64,000 nt of DNA from assembly GCA_964548365.1 (NCBI GenBank), contig CAZJRD010000001.1:1-64000 (forward strand), given 5' to 3'. The notes below the pieces were generated by a model. It was not told the DNA's origin, searched no databases, and was given only the letters and a program-made list of their open reading frames with translations. Both the position numbers and the translations under genes were made by a program. This document shows positions 17,203-26,168 of the stretch, one piece after another (the first letter of the stretch is position 1; every line of letters begins with the position of its first letter). Origin of the DNA: B46-G9 sp964548365 (lineage in GTDB: Bacteria > Desulfobacterota > DSM-4660 > Desulfatiglandales > Desulfatiglandaceae).

Positions 17203-18741
17203 GTGAGCAAGGACATACTCGTGATTGGCGGTGGAATCGCAGGGATGCAATCATCCCTTGACCTCGCCGATATGGGCATCAAGGTACACCTGGTGGAAAA
17301 GCTCCCCAGCATCGGCGGCAAGATGGCCCAGTTGGACAAGACGTTTCCCACCAACGATTGTGCCATCTGAATACTCTCGCCGAAGATGCTGGATGTCGGT
17401 CGACATCCTAACATAGATCTCCTGACTTACAGCGAGGTGGAAAAGGTAGAGGGAAAGGCCGGTGCCTTCAAGGCAACGGTTCGGAAGAAAGCCCGGTACG
17501 TGGAAGAGGACAAGTGCACCGGATGCGGTGCCTGCAGTGAGACATGTCCGACAATCGTTCCCGATGCGTACGAGGAAGGGTTGGGTACACGGAAGGCGAT
17601 CTATCCTTTATTTGCCCAGGGGATCCCGTCCACCCGGACCATTGACCCGGACTACTGCCGCCAGTTGAACGGCAAAAAATGCGGAATCTGCGCAAAAACC
17701 TGTCAGGCTGATGCCATCAACTTTGACCAGAAAGATCAGATCCTGGACCTTGACGTGGCCTCCATTATTGTGGCGGCAGGATACGATGTCTTTGACCCGT
17801 CACGCATCCCGGAATACCGCTTCCAGGAAATACCCAATGTGGTAACCGCCATCCAGTTTGAAAGGCTCCTGAGTGCCAGCGGTCCGACAGGTGGGCACGT
17901 GGACAGGCCCTCCGATCTGGCCGTTGAAGCGGAAATCGAGGCCCTAGAAAAGAAGGCAAAGAAATCCGCCAAGACCCTGGCGCGTTATGAAGAAAAGCAT
18001 GGGGAAAATTCAAAGACCTTCTACGGAAAATTTCAGGGCGGCAAGTACGATGATGAAGATCACAGGAAATGGGCGGAAAAATACGAGGCCCACTTAGCCA
18101 TCGAGAAACCCCTGGAAGACATGAAGAAGAAGGCGGAGGCTTTTCGTCCGGCAAAGAAACTGGCCTTCATCCAGTGCGTGGGTTCAAGGGACTTTCGATT
18201 TTACCCGTTTTGCTCCGGGTATTGCTGTATGCACTCCATCAAGGAAGCGATCATCGCCAACGAGCACGAGCCCGAGACCACATCAACCATCTTCGGGATG
18301 GATATCCGTGCCGTTGGAAAAGGATTCGAGGAGTACAAGATCCGGGGCGGCAACAAATCGGGGATCACCTATGTTCGCGGGAGGGTAGCTGAAATCACCA
18401 AGGGCCCCAATAACAATCCGGTTGTCATCTATGAGGACACACGGGAGAGGAAAGTGAAGGCCGAGGAGTTTGAGATGGTGATCCTGGCCACTGCCTGTGC
18501 CCCTTCAAAGGGTATTGTGGGCATCGCCCAAATCCTGGGGATCGATCTTGACGAGTACCAGTTCGTCAAGACAAGTCCCCTTTCCCCGGTGGACACGACG
18601 ATTCCGGGAATTTTTGTGTGCGGGTGCGCGGAATCACCCATGGATGTTCCTGAATCGGTAGCACAGGCCTCCAGCGCCGCGGAACGTGCCGCAGAAATCG
18701 CCTTTCAAGAGGACGTAGAAAAGGAGAAAGCCGTTGCCTGA
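17203..18741 (+). CDS. hdrA: Selenocysteine HdrA, N-terminal half (512 aa)
   Basis: GTG start at 17203 with GGAGGAAG upstream; TGA at 17368-17370 is selenocysteine 56. FAD motif VIGGGIAGMQSS (about 7-20), cluster motif PTNDCAIUILSPKM, ferredoxin site CTGCGACSETCPT (about 106), second site CGICAKTCQADAI (about 158), and the CVGSRDFRFYPFCSGYCC motif (about 325). An extra Lys/Glu-rich insert at about 245-310, predicted to be mostly helical, is absent from HdrA-1. The stop overlaps the start of the next gene, which encodes the matching C-terminal half, so the pair equals a split version of the HdrA-1 fusion minus GltD. Confidence 0.92.
17371..17408 (+). promoter_or_regulatory. SECIS-like hairpin after the UGA of HdrA-2
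   Basis: GGATGTC (17391-17397) and GACATCC (17402-17408) form a perfect 7-bp stem with the loop GGTC, the same apical loop as the E. coli fdhF SECIS. The loop begins 27 nt after the UGA. Confidence 0.7.
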
Positions 18742-20422
18742 GAACAATGATCAAGAGATCAGGATTGGGGTATTCATCTGCCACTGCGGATCCAACATTG
18801 CCGGGTATCTCGAGATGGAAGAACTTGAGGAATTCGCCAAGACCCTGCCCAACGTGACCTTCGTGCAGAGGAACCTTTACACCTGCTCCGAGACGGGAAT
18901 CAATGAAATAAAAAAGGGGATCAAGGAGCAGAATCTCAACCGGGTGGTAGTGGCATCCTGTACGCCCAGGACACATGAGCCCCTTTTCAGGAGTTCCTGT
19001 GCGGAAGCGGGTATGAACCCCTATCTTTTCGAGATGGCCAATATCAGGGACCAGTGCTCCTGGGTGCACATGCATGAAAAAGAAGCCGGCACCGCCAAGG
19101 CCAAGGACCTGATACGCATGGGCGTTGCCAAGGCGGCCCTGCTGGAGCCCAAGGAACCCATCATGTCGGAAGTCTGTCCCCGCGGCCTTGTCATCGGAGG
19201 GGGTGTGGCCGGCATGACAGCCACGTTGGCCCTCGCAAACCGTGGCTATGAAGTGGTGCTGGTGGAAAGAGAAGAAAAGCTGGGAGGCATGCTTAACAGC
19301 CTCAATAAGCTTGGGCCGGGCATGAACAGCGCGGAAGCATTTGCCCAGGAAAAGATAAAGGCGCTGACTGATCACCCCAAGGTCACCATATTCACAAATG
19401 CCAAGGTAACCGAGGTAGACGGATTTATCGGAAAATACAAGGTAGATATCCAGACAGAAGCAGGTATCAAAAAAATTGATATAGGTGTGATCATCGTGGC
19501 AATTGGGGCCAAGCCCCTCGTTCCCAATGGATTGTATGGCTACGATGGCCAAAGAGTAATCACACAACATGAACTCGAGGGTCACCTAAAGGAGGGCCTG
19601 GACCGAGAAATCAAGAATGTTGTGATCATTCAGTGTGTGGGCAGTCGCAGCGAAGAGCGCCCATACTGTTCCAGGATATGCTGCCAGACTGCCGTGAAAA
19701 ACGCCACGCTGATCCGGGATGAAATCCCCGATGCAAAGATTTCTATTCTTTACCGGGATATGCAGATGTACGGCGTTGAAAATGAGGAGATGTTCCGCGA
19801 TTCAAAGGCCAAGGGCGTCCGCTACATCAATTATGATCCTGCGACCCCACCGGAAGTAAGTCCTGAAGGCGTCAAGGTCCACCATGCCCTGCTTGGAAGG
19901 GACATGGATCTTCCTGCCGATCTGGTGGTGCTTTCCACGCCTCTTGTGGCCAACGGGCAGGCCCATGAAACCTCACAACTTCTCAGGGTCCCGGTAGATG
20001 AAAATGGCTTCTTCCTGGAGGCACACGTCAAATTGCGGCCCCTGGATTTTGCCACGGACGGCGTTTTTATCTGTGGCAGTGCTCACTTTCCGGCAAATAT
20101 CCGAGAAACGATAGCCCAGGGACTCGGTGCTGCTTCCCGCGCCTCCATCCCCCTATCCAAGGGATCAGTGGTGGTGGAAGCGGTCATCTCCGTGCTTTCA
20201 AATGAAGACGCCTGCAGGGGGTGCGGCCTCTGCGTGGCCCTCTGCCCCTATGGCGCCCTTGAAATACACCAGACCGAGAAGGGCAGAAAGGTCCATGTTA
20301 TTGACGTGGCGTGTAAAGGATGTGGCGTATGTGCGGCCACCTGCTACCAGCATGCCCTGACCATCAACTCCTTTACCGACCAGCAGATAACCGCCGAACT
20401 TGATGCATACCTGGGCGGCTGA
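18734..20422 (+). CDS. HdrA-like C-terminal half (QmoB-like flavoprotein)
   Basis: A 562-residue flavoprotein starting with TTG at 18734, overlapping the previous gene by 8 bases. It begins with the conserved IGVFICHCGSNIAG block and ASCTPRTHEPLF, then an FAD motif VIGGGVAGMTATLALANRGY (about 155), the CVGSRSEERPYCSRICC motif (about 302), and ends with two [4Fe-4S] sites CRGCGLCVALCPY and CKGCGVCAATCYQ. The last site has Tyr in place of the usual Pro. The layout matches residues 926-1485 of the HdrA-1 fusion, and also resembles the HdrA part of QmoB. It probably works as one polypeptide set with HdrA-2. Confidence 0.88.
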   Translation: MPENNDQEIRIGVFICHCGSNIAGYLEMEELEEFAKTLPNVTFVQRNLYTCSETGINEIKKGIKEQNLNRVVVASCTPRTHEPLFRSSCAEAGMNPYLFEMANIRDQCSWVHMHEKEAGTAKAKDLIRMGVAKAALLEPKEPIMSEVCPRGLVIGGGVAGMTATLALANRGYEVVLVEREEKLGGMLNSLNKLGPGMNSAEAFAQEKIKALTDHPKVTIFTNAKVTEVDGFIGKYKVDIQTEAGIKKIDIGVIIVAIGAKPLVPNGLYGYDGQRVITQHELEGHLKEGLDREIKNVVIIQCVGSRSEERPYCSRICCQTAVKNATLIRDEIPDAKISILYRDMQMYGVENEEMFRDSKAKGVRYINYDPATPPEVSPEGVKVHHALLGRDMDLPADLVVLSTPLVANGQAHETSQLLRVPVDENGFFLEAHVKLRPLDFATDGVFICGSAHFPANIRETIAQGLGAASRASIPLSKGSVVVEAVISVLSNEDACRGCGLCVALCPYGALEIHQTEKGRKVHVIDVACKGCGVCAATCYQHALTINSFTDQQITAELDAYLGG

Positions 20423-20527
20423 GTGGTCGAGCCCCCAAGAGTTCGAACAGGCAAATAATTTATGATGAAACGCTCGACAGGCAACAAACAACAGGCGACA
20501 CGCAACAATCCTTAAAGGAGGTTTCCA
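20423..20527. repeat. Short CAGGCAACA/CAGGCGACA direct repeats
   Basis: The 105-base gap before the second MvhD gene has degenerate repeats of CAGGCAACA / CAGGCGACA type at 20476-20506. It otherwise shows only the AAAGGAGG ribosome site of the next gene. Confidence 0.35.
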
Positions 20528-21310
20528 TTGGCTGAATTCGTTCCCAAGATTCTGACCTTTTGCTGTACGTGGTGAGGATACTCAGCCGCTGATCTAGCTG
20601 GAGTTTCCAGACTACAATATACCCCTGATATCAAGATAGTACGGCTCATGTGCACCGGTCGGTTGGATCCTGCTCTTATTGCCAAGGCCTTCAAAAACGG
20701 GCTCGACGGCCTGGTGGTGGTCGGCTGCTATTTCGGAGACTGTCATTACATTAGTGGAAATTACCAGGCCCAGGCCAGGATTACTATGACGAGAAAGCTT
20801 TTGAAGCACATCGGTGTGAACGAGGACCGCCTAGCCTTCAGGCAGTGTTCATCCGGTGAGGCTTCTGTCTTCGTGGAGATTGTCTCTGCATTCGATGCTA
20901 CGATCAAAAAACTTGGTCCCATCGGTCAGGGCGGTGACCCGCTGAATGCACCCGAGATCTTCAAAAAGCTGGAGGTAGCCGAGGCAGTACTTGCCGGCGA
21001 AAAATTCCGATGGATCCTTGGAAAAAGGACCCCGTTCCTCACAACCGGCAACATCTACGGTGAAATTTTCACCGAACACGAGTTCGGCCGCGCCATGGAT
21101 ATGATCATTGTTGAGGAAACAGAGGTGCAGGAAATCCTCCTCACGTTAAAAGAGGGGGCTCAATCGGTAAAAGATCTGGCTGTGGCCTTGTCCATCCCGG
21201 CTGAGAGAGTCTTCCGCTATGTCACCGCGCTCAAAAGAAAAGGAATGGTGGCGATGGAAGGAATTTCAGAGCGGTCACCCCTGTTTCAACTAGCTCCCCA
21301 AGAGGTATAA
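20528..21310 (+). CDS. mvhD: MvhD-like selenoprotein with a C-terminal helical domain (260 aa)
   Basis: TTG start at 20528, decided by AAAGGAGG 6 bases upstream. TGA at 20573-20575 is selenocysteine 16 in the motif FCCTWUGYSAADLAG, where the family has Cys. The other ligands LMCTGRLDP and VVGCYFGDCHY are Cys. So Sec occupies a different ligand position from MvhD-1. Residues 1-140 are the delta domain. The C-terminal 110 residues end with VKDLAVALSIPAERVFRYVTAL, which looks like a winged-helix segment. Without recoding the gene would be cut to the frame from 20648. It sits between HdrA and the HdrA-GltD pair. Confidence 0.9.
20576..20615 (+). promoter_or_regulatory. SECIS-like hairpin after the UGA of MvhD-2
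   Basis: CTGGA (20598-20602) pairs with TCCAG (20606-20610) around GTT, extended by TAG/CTA with one bulged A. The loop starts 27 nt after the UGA. It is the weakest of the four hairpins. Confidence 0.45.
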
Positions 21311-21314
21311 CAAA

Positions 21315-22988
21315 GTGGAAAACAAGAATGTGTTGATCGTCGGAGGCGGCCTGCAAGGGATCCAGGCCGCGCTTGAGAAAGCCGAGGCAGGTGCTGCGGT
21401 TACCCTCGTCGAAAAATTTCCCTCCCTGGGCGCGGAGAGGATACCCAGGGACCGGATCATACGCCCTGAAAAGGCCTTCGTAAACCCTGCCCTGGACAGG
21501 GTGCGCACGCATGATAAGGTCAAGATCCTTCCCTACAGTGACCTCAAGAAAATCAAGAAGGATGATGGAAAAGTCCAGGCGCACATCCTGAAGCACAGCC
21601 TGCGCGTCGACAATTCCAAGTGTAATGACTGCAAAGCCTGTATCCGGGTTTGCCCGGTAAACATGCTTGATGATTTTAACGAGGGCCTTGGTTTCAGGAC
21701 CGCGGTGGACTACTTCAATTCCGGGACGAGTGAGTTCAATATCTTTAAGGAAGATATGCCTGCTTGTCAAGATGCCTGCCCCGCACACCTGAACATCAGG
21801 ACCTACGTGGCCCAGATTGCGGATGGGAAGCCCCTGGAATCCCTGGCCACTATCAGGGACCGGCTCCCTCTCCCGGGCAGTATCGGAAGGGTGTGCCCGC
21901 ACCCTTGCGAAACCGCCTGCAACCGGCAGTACCTTGATGAACCCATCAGCATCTGTTTCCTCAAGAGATTCGCTGCCGATGCAGAGTTGAAGGAAGACAT
22001 AGAACCGGTTTATGAAACCCCGGAAAAGAAATTTCCTGAGAAAATCGCCGTCATCGGGGCCGGCCCTGCGGGCCTCACTTGCGCATATGACCTGGCACGG
22101 GAAGGTTACGAAAATATTACGATCTATGAAACCCTCCCGGTACCTGGAGGCTACCTCTGGGTGGGGATTCCTGAATACCGCCTCCCAAAGGATCTCCTCA
22201 AGCGTGAGGTTGATCTCATCGCCAACATGGGGATCGATATAAAGTATAATACCCGGGTCGGGAAGGATGTTTTTTTCGATGACCTGCAAAAAAATCATGA
22301 CGCCGTTTTCATCGGGGCCGGGTGCCACAAAGGGCTGAAACTGCGGGTTCCGGGAGAAGATGAATACGAAGGCAAGGGTATTGTAGACTGCGTGACGTTC
22401 CTGCGGGAACAGGCCCTGGGCCAGGCACCGGAAGCGAAAGGGAAGCTTATCGTCATTGGCGGCGGAAACGCGGCCATAGATTCAGCCCGTGTCGGCTGGA
22501 GGATGGGGTTTGACGAGGTCTACATCCTGTACCGGAGGACCCGGAAGGAAATGCCCGCCAACCCTTGGGAGATAGATGCCGCGGAGCATGAAGGCGTCAT
22601 TCTCCAATACCTGGCCGCCCCGGTGGAAATCCTGGGGAAAGACGGCAGGGTGAGCGGCATGAAATGCATCAAGATGGAACTGGGGGAACCGGATGCCTCC
22701 GGCAGAAGACGGCCCGTTCCCATTGAAGGTTCGGAATATGTCATTGATGCGGAAACCATTGTGCCCGCCATCAGCCAGGCGACAAACCTGGACTTTCTCG
22801 GCGAGGGCCACGATTTTAACATTACCCGCTGGAACACCTTTGACATAGATAAAGACACAGCGGCCACCAATATCCCCGGTGTGTTTGCTGGCGGAGACGT
22901 GGTCTCCGGTCCAAATATAGCCATCCGTGCCGTCGCGGCGGGCAAACGTGCCGCCCTGGGCATACATGACTACCTGAGGAGCAAATAG
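21315..22988 (+). CDS. HdrA N-terminus fused to GltD-like NAD(P)H flavoprotein, Cys/Sec ligand lost
   Basis: A 557-residue protein starting with GTG at 21315, 4 bases after the previous stop. The N-terminal FAD motif VLIVGGGLQGIQAALEKAE (about 5-24) is HdrA-like, but the PTNDCAxU motif is replaced by SLGAERIPRDRIIR, with neither Cys nor Sec. A ferredoxin site CNDCKACIRVCPV lies at about 105. A complete GltD-like module follows: CQDACPAHLNIRTY, GRVCPHPCETAC, VIGAGPAGLTCAYDLARE, VIGGGNAAIDSARVG and VFAGGDVVSGPNIA. It probably oxidises NAD(P)H. It is the same module order as the first part of the 1485-residue HdrA-1; the remainder of that order continues in the next gene. Confidence 0.9.
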   Translation: MENKNVLIVGGGLQGIQAALEKAEAGAAVTLVEKFPSLGAERIPRDRIIRPEKAFVNPALDRVRTHDKVKILPYSDLKKIKKDDGKVQAHILKHSLRVDNSKCNDCKACIRVCPVNMLDDFNEGLGFRTAVDYFNSGTSEFNIFKEDMPACQDACPAHLNIRTYVAQIADGKPLESLATIRDRLPLPGSIGRVCPHPCETACNRQYLDEPISICFLKRFAADAELKEDIEPVYETPEKKFPEKIAVIGAGPAGLTCAYDLAREGYENITIYETLPVPGGYLWVGIPEYRLPKDLLKREVDLIANMGIDIKYNTRVGKDVFFDDLQKNHDAVFIGAGCHKGLKLRVPGEDEYEGKGIVDCVTFLREQALGQAPEAKGKLIVIGGGNAAIDSARVGWRMGFDEVYILYRRTRKEMPANPWEIDAAEHEGVILQYLAAPVEILGKDGRVSGMKCIKMELGEPDASGRRRPVPIEGSEYVIDAETIVPAISQATNLDFLGEGHDFNITRWNTFDIDKDTAATNIPGVFAGGDVVSGPNIAIRAVAAGKRAALGIHDYLRSK

Positions 22989-23801
22989 ATGATTTACGAG
23001 AAAGAAAAGCGCTACATCATTCCGTTTGACGATGTGCCTTCGCCACGGTCGGGAATGCCGGAGATTTCCGTGGACGAGCGGCGCGGAAATTTTGTTGAGG
23101 TTGAGACCGGGTTTCCAGAGGACATGGCCGTGCAGGAAGCAAAACGCTGTCTCAGTTGCCGCCGCTGCCTCGGGTGTGCCCTCTGCTGGGCCGAGTGTAA
23201 GCCGGAAGCCATCGATTTCAGCATTCCTGATGAAGAACTGGACCTGGAATTTGATGAAGTGATCCTGACCAGGGGCCAGGACAATTCTTTTGAGTCTTTT
23301 AATGAGAATCTCGGCTACGGAGTCTATGCCGACGTTATCACCGATCTGCAGTTTGAGCGGATGCTCTCCCCCACCGGGCCAACCGATGGGCTGGTTGTCT
23401 CCCCGCTGAACGGAGAAATTCCCACCCGGTTTGCAATCGTGCAGGGTGATGTCCGGGAAGACGGAAGCCATCTCCTTTCATCCACGGTCCTGGGCGTGAA
23501 TGAAGCCATCCTCGCCCTCCACAACACGGACGGGCTCCAAGTGACCCTTGTATCCCCCCTGACCAACACCTTTAAAGAGCAGTTCCTGGGAGAAGTGCAA
23601 GGCATCTCCGGCCTCGAGATCGTGGATGGCGAGCCCAGATTCGTGGATAGGGAGGAAAACGGCAAGCCTCTCACGGTAACGTTCTCCCGGAACGGAGAGG
23701 ATGAAACGCGGGAATTTGATCTCGTAGTGGTCCTCACGAAGCCCAAGATCTTACCTGAAATTGAGGCACTGGGCAAGAAGCTCGAACAGGAGATCGTGTA
23801 G
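22989..23801 (+). CDS. HdrA-type central fragment with a Cys-rich ferredoxin site
   Basis: A 270-residue protein that starts directly after the stop of the HdrA-GltD gene. The N-terminus (VQEAKRCLSCRRCLGC then CWAECKPEAI, about 50-80) matches the stretch that follows GltD in the HdrA-1 fusion (GRCLNCGGCCECYECVNAC). The rest (FERMLSPTGPTDG, FDLVVVLTKPKI) keeps the HdrA FAD-domain outline, but the CVGSR...CC motif is missing and the fold is reduced. It is likely a partner of the preceding protein, forming a divided HdrA. Last gene of the plus-strand cluster. Confidence 0.8.
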   Translation: MIYEKEKRYIIPFDDVPSPRSGMPEISVDERRGNFVEVETGFPEDMAVQEAKRCLSCRRCLGCALCWAECKPEAIDFSIPDEELDLEFDEVILTRGQDNSFESFNENLGYGVYADVITDLQFERMLSPTGPTDGLVVSPLNGEIPTRFAIVQGDVREDGSHLLSSTVLGVNEAILALHNTDGLQVTLVSPLTNTFKEQFLGEVQGISGLEIVDGEPRFVDREENGKPLTVTFSRNGEDETREFDLVVVLTKPKILPEIEALGKKLEQEIV

Positions 23802-23819
23802 ATTCCCACCAGGGGGCTC

Positions 23820-25013
23820 TCACTGCGCGCCCCTCTGTGCAGTCTTTCCCGTGGTTTCGACCAGTGTCTCTTTGAGGAAAAATGCAATCACGACTGCCAC
23901 AAGGGCTCCTGCCAGGCAGATCTGGAATACATGGCGAAAACCCGCAACGGAGTAAGCCATCTGTCCGGGGTTACCGCCACTCAACACCGCCCCCATAAGC
24001 ACCTGGAACACCGCTGCTCCAATAAAGGGGAAAATGTTAACCAGGCCCACGGAAGTTCCTGATATGGCGATGGGAAAAGACTCTTTGGCCAGGGTCGCAA
24101 GGATCGGGCCGATAGCTCCCCCGCAGAGAAAAAAACAGAAAAATAGTACGTATAAGACAGGAACATTCATGCTGTCAACAAAACGGCTAAAGAGCGCGGA
24201 AACCACCAGCATGACCATGCTGCAGCCCATGAACACGGGTTTTCTGCCAAACCGATTAGCAATCCAGCCCAGCAGAGGGCTCCCTATTATTAATGCAAGA
24301 GCAAATGTTGACAGCACACCGCCTGCTGCTGTTTTGCTCATGCCGTACACCCGCATAAGGTAAGGGCCACCCCACAATCCCCCAACAGCAAAAGATAACC
24401 CCACAACGCAAAAAGCCCACACAGCAATGGGCCAGAAGCGGGCAGACAGGATCACCATTTTGAGCCCTTTCATCAAGCCTATGGCTTCAGGGGTTTCTCC
24501 ATGAGTCTCGGTAATGGGTGGCAGTCCCTTTTCGGACGGACGGTTCCGCACGAAGACCGCCACAAGGATCGCCATGAGCAGGGTGACGCTTCCCACAAGC
24601 ACCAGCGTCATTCTCCAGCCAATCATGGTACTTATCCACGCGAGGGGAGCGCTGGAAATGAGGGCGCCAACCCCGCCCATGGTCATAAAGATCCCCCCCA
24701 TGATGACAAACTGCCGAACGGTAAACCACTCGGACAGCAGTTTGAAGTTACAGACGAAGACCGTTGAAACCCCGACACCAACCAGAATGCGGCCCACGAT
24801 GGCCAGGGGCAGGTTCGGGGCGATACCCATGAGAATAGATCCGATCCCGGCGAGCACAAAAAAAACTGCCACCGTCTTCCGGGGTCCCCACGAATCCGCC
24901 ATGAGGCCGGTAGGTAGTTGCATGGCGGCATAGGAATAAAAATATGCCGAACCTAAAAGACCCAGGAGGGTCCCGCCAATCCCGAAGGATGCCTGGATAT
25001 CAAGGGCTATCAC
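23820..25013 (-). CDS. Major facilitator superfamily transporter
   Basis: An MFS permease with at least eleven clear membrane segments, the motif-A-like GLMADSWGPRKTVAV loop (about residues 37-51) and the second-half repeat NRFGRKPVF. The first GTG/ATG in this frame (25013) lacks the first membrane helix. The frame stays open upstream and encodes ILIFLCYVLVFFHRLCPA, a good first helix, back to an AAAGGAG site near 25104. The true start may therefore be a rare ATA at 25091 or ATC at 25094. The substrate is unknown; family resemblance is to organic-anion or sugar-acid transporters. It lies convergent to the Hdr cluster and downstream of tdh. Confidence 0.85.
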   Translation of the reverse strand: MIALDIQASFGIGGTLLGLLGSAYFYSYAAMQLPTGLMADSWGPRKTVAVFFVLAGIGSILMGIAPNLPLAIVGRILVGVGVSTVFVCNFKLLSEWFTVRQFVIMGGIFMTMGGVGALISSAPLAWISTMIGWRMTLVLVGSVTLLMAILVAVFVRNRPSEKGLPPITETHGETPEAIGLMKGLKMVILSARFWPIAVWAFCVVGLSFAVGGLWGGPYLMRVYGMSKTAAGGVLSTFALALIIGSPLLGWIANRFGRKPVFMGCSMVMLVVSALFSRFVDSMNVPVLYVLFFCFFLCGGAIGPILATLAKESFPIAISGTSVGLVNIFPFIGAAVFQVLMGAVLSGGNPGQMAYSVAGFRHVFQICLAGALVAVVIAFFLKETLVETTGKTAQRGAQ

Positions 25014-25127
25014 CGCCGGACAGAGGCGATGGAAAAAGACGAGGACATAGCACAGGAATATGAGAATACAAATGAAGTACCGGTAGGCTATGATTTGTTC
25101 TCCTTTCCGGGTATTCCAAACGCAGGA

Positions 25128-26168
25128 TTACCCCTCGGTCCAATCAAGAATCACCTTTCCGGATTTTCCCGAGCGCATGACTTCGAAGGCTTTTTGGTAT
25201 TCAGTATAATGAAAATGGTGGGTAATGACAGGGGTAATGTCAAGACCTGACTGAATCATCACCGTCATCTTATACCAAGTCTCATACATTTCCCGGCCAT
25301 AGATACCCTTAATAGTCAGCCCATTGAAAACCACCAGATTCCAGTCTATGGGGGTTTGATCAGGCAAAATTCCCAAGAGGGCGATCTTCCCCCCGTGACA
25401 CATATTTGGCAGCATGGAGCGAAGCGCGTCCGGATTCCCTGACATTTCCAACCCCACATCAAAGCCCTCCTTCATGCCCAGCTCTTTCTGGGCCTTCTCA
25501 ATGGGATCCTTTTCCACGTTGAGGGCCATGGTGGCGCCCATTCTCTTGGCCAAATCCAGCCGATACGGATTTACGTCCGTTACCACCACGTACCGCGCGC
25601 CGGCATGCCTGGCGATAGCTGACGCCATACAGCCTATGGGGCCCGCCCCGGTTATGAGCACATCCTCTCCCAGTACGTCAAAAGAAAGGGCCGTATGGGT
25701 CGCATTGCCCAAGGGATCGAAGCAGGCAAGCACATCCCGGGGAATGCCGGGATCACAATACCAGACATTAGTGACGGGAATGGAAAGATACTCGGCGAAT
25801 GCCCCGGGTCGATCCACCCCTACGCCCACGGTGTGCATGCACAAGTGCCGCCGTCCTGCCAGGCAATTGCGGCAGTGGCCGCAGACAAGATGGCCTTCCC
25901 CGCTCACCAGGTCACCCAGTCGGAAGTCATGCACATTGGACCCCATCTCAGCGATGACGCCCACAAATTCATGCCCGACGGGCATGGGCACCGGAATGGT
26001 TTTCCGGGCCCATTCATCCCAGTTATAGATGTGGATGTCCGTCCCGCATATGGCGGTCTTCTGGATCTTGATCAGGACATCATTTATCCCCGTCTCGGAA
26101 ATAGGAACTTCTTCCATCCAGAGCCCTTCTTTCGGTTTCGCCTTTACCAGGGCCTTCATTTTCCCCAT
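25128..26168 (-). CDS. tdh: L-threonine 3-dehydrogenase
   Basis: A zinc alcohol dehydrogenase family member of 346 residues; E. coli Tdh has 341. Catalytic zinc ligands in CGTDIHIYNWDEWA and GHEFVG, the structural-zinc cysteines in VCGHCRNCLAGRRHLC, and the NAD motif ITGAGPIGCMAS are all present. The TDIHIYNWDEWA segment is characteristic of threonine dehydrogenase. The start at 26168 was chosen because AAAGGAGG lies 5 bases upstream; longer in-frame extensions lack one. The product, 2-amino-3-ketobutyrate, would feed glycine plus acetyl-CoA; no kbl gene is adjacent. Confidence 0.93.
   Translation of the reverse strand: MGKMKALVKAKPKEGLWMEEVPISETGINDVLIKIQKTAICGTDIHIYNWDEWARKTIPVPMPVGHEFVGVIAEMGSNVHDFRLGDLVSGEGHLVCGHCRNCLAGRRHLCMHTVGVGVDRPGAFAEYLSIPVTNVWYCDPGIPRDVLACFDPLGNATHTALSFDVLGEDVLITGAGPIGCMASAIARHAGARYVVVTDVNPYRLDLAKRMGATMALNVEKDPIEKAQKELGMKEGFDVGLEMSGNPDALRSMLPNMCHGGKIALLGILPDQTPIDWNLVVFNGLTIKGIYGREMYETWYKMTVMIQSGLDITPVITHHFHYTEYQKAFEVMRSGKSGKVILDWTEG

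Noticed and set aside
20430..20450. GAGTTCGAAC, tRNA T-loop-like sequence
   Set aside because: No acceptor stem, anticodon arm or 3' partner found around it; no tRNA can be folded.
22482..23471. 329-codon minus-strand frame opposite the HdrA-GltD genes
   Set aside because: Antisense to two clearly conserved genes; His/Val-rich composition is typical of reverse-strand artefacts.
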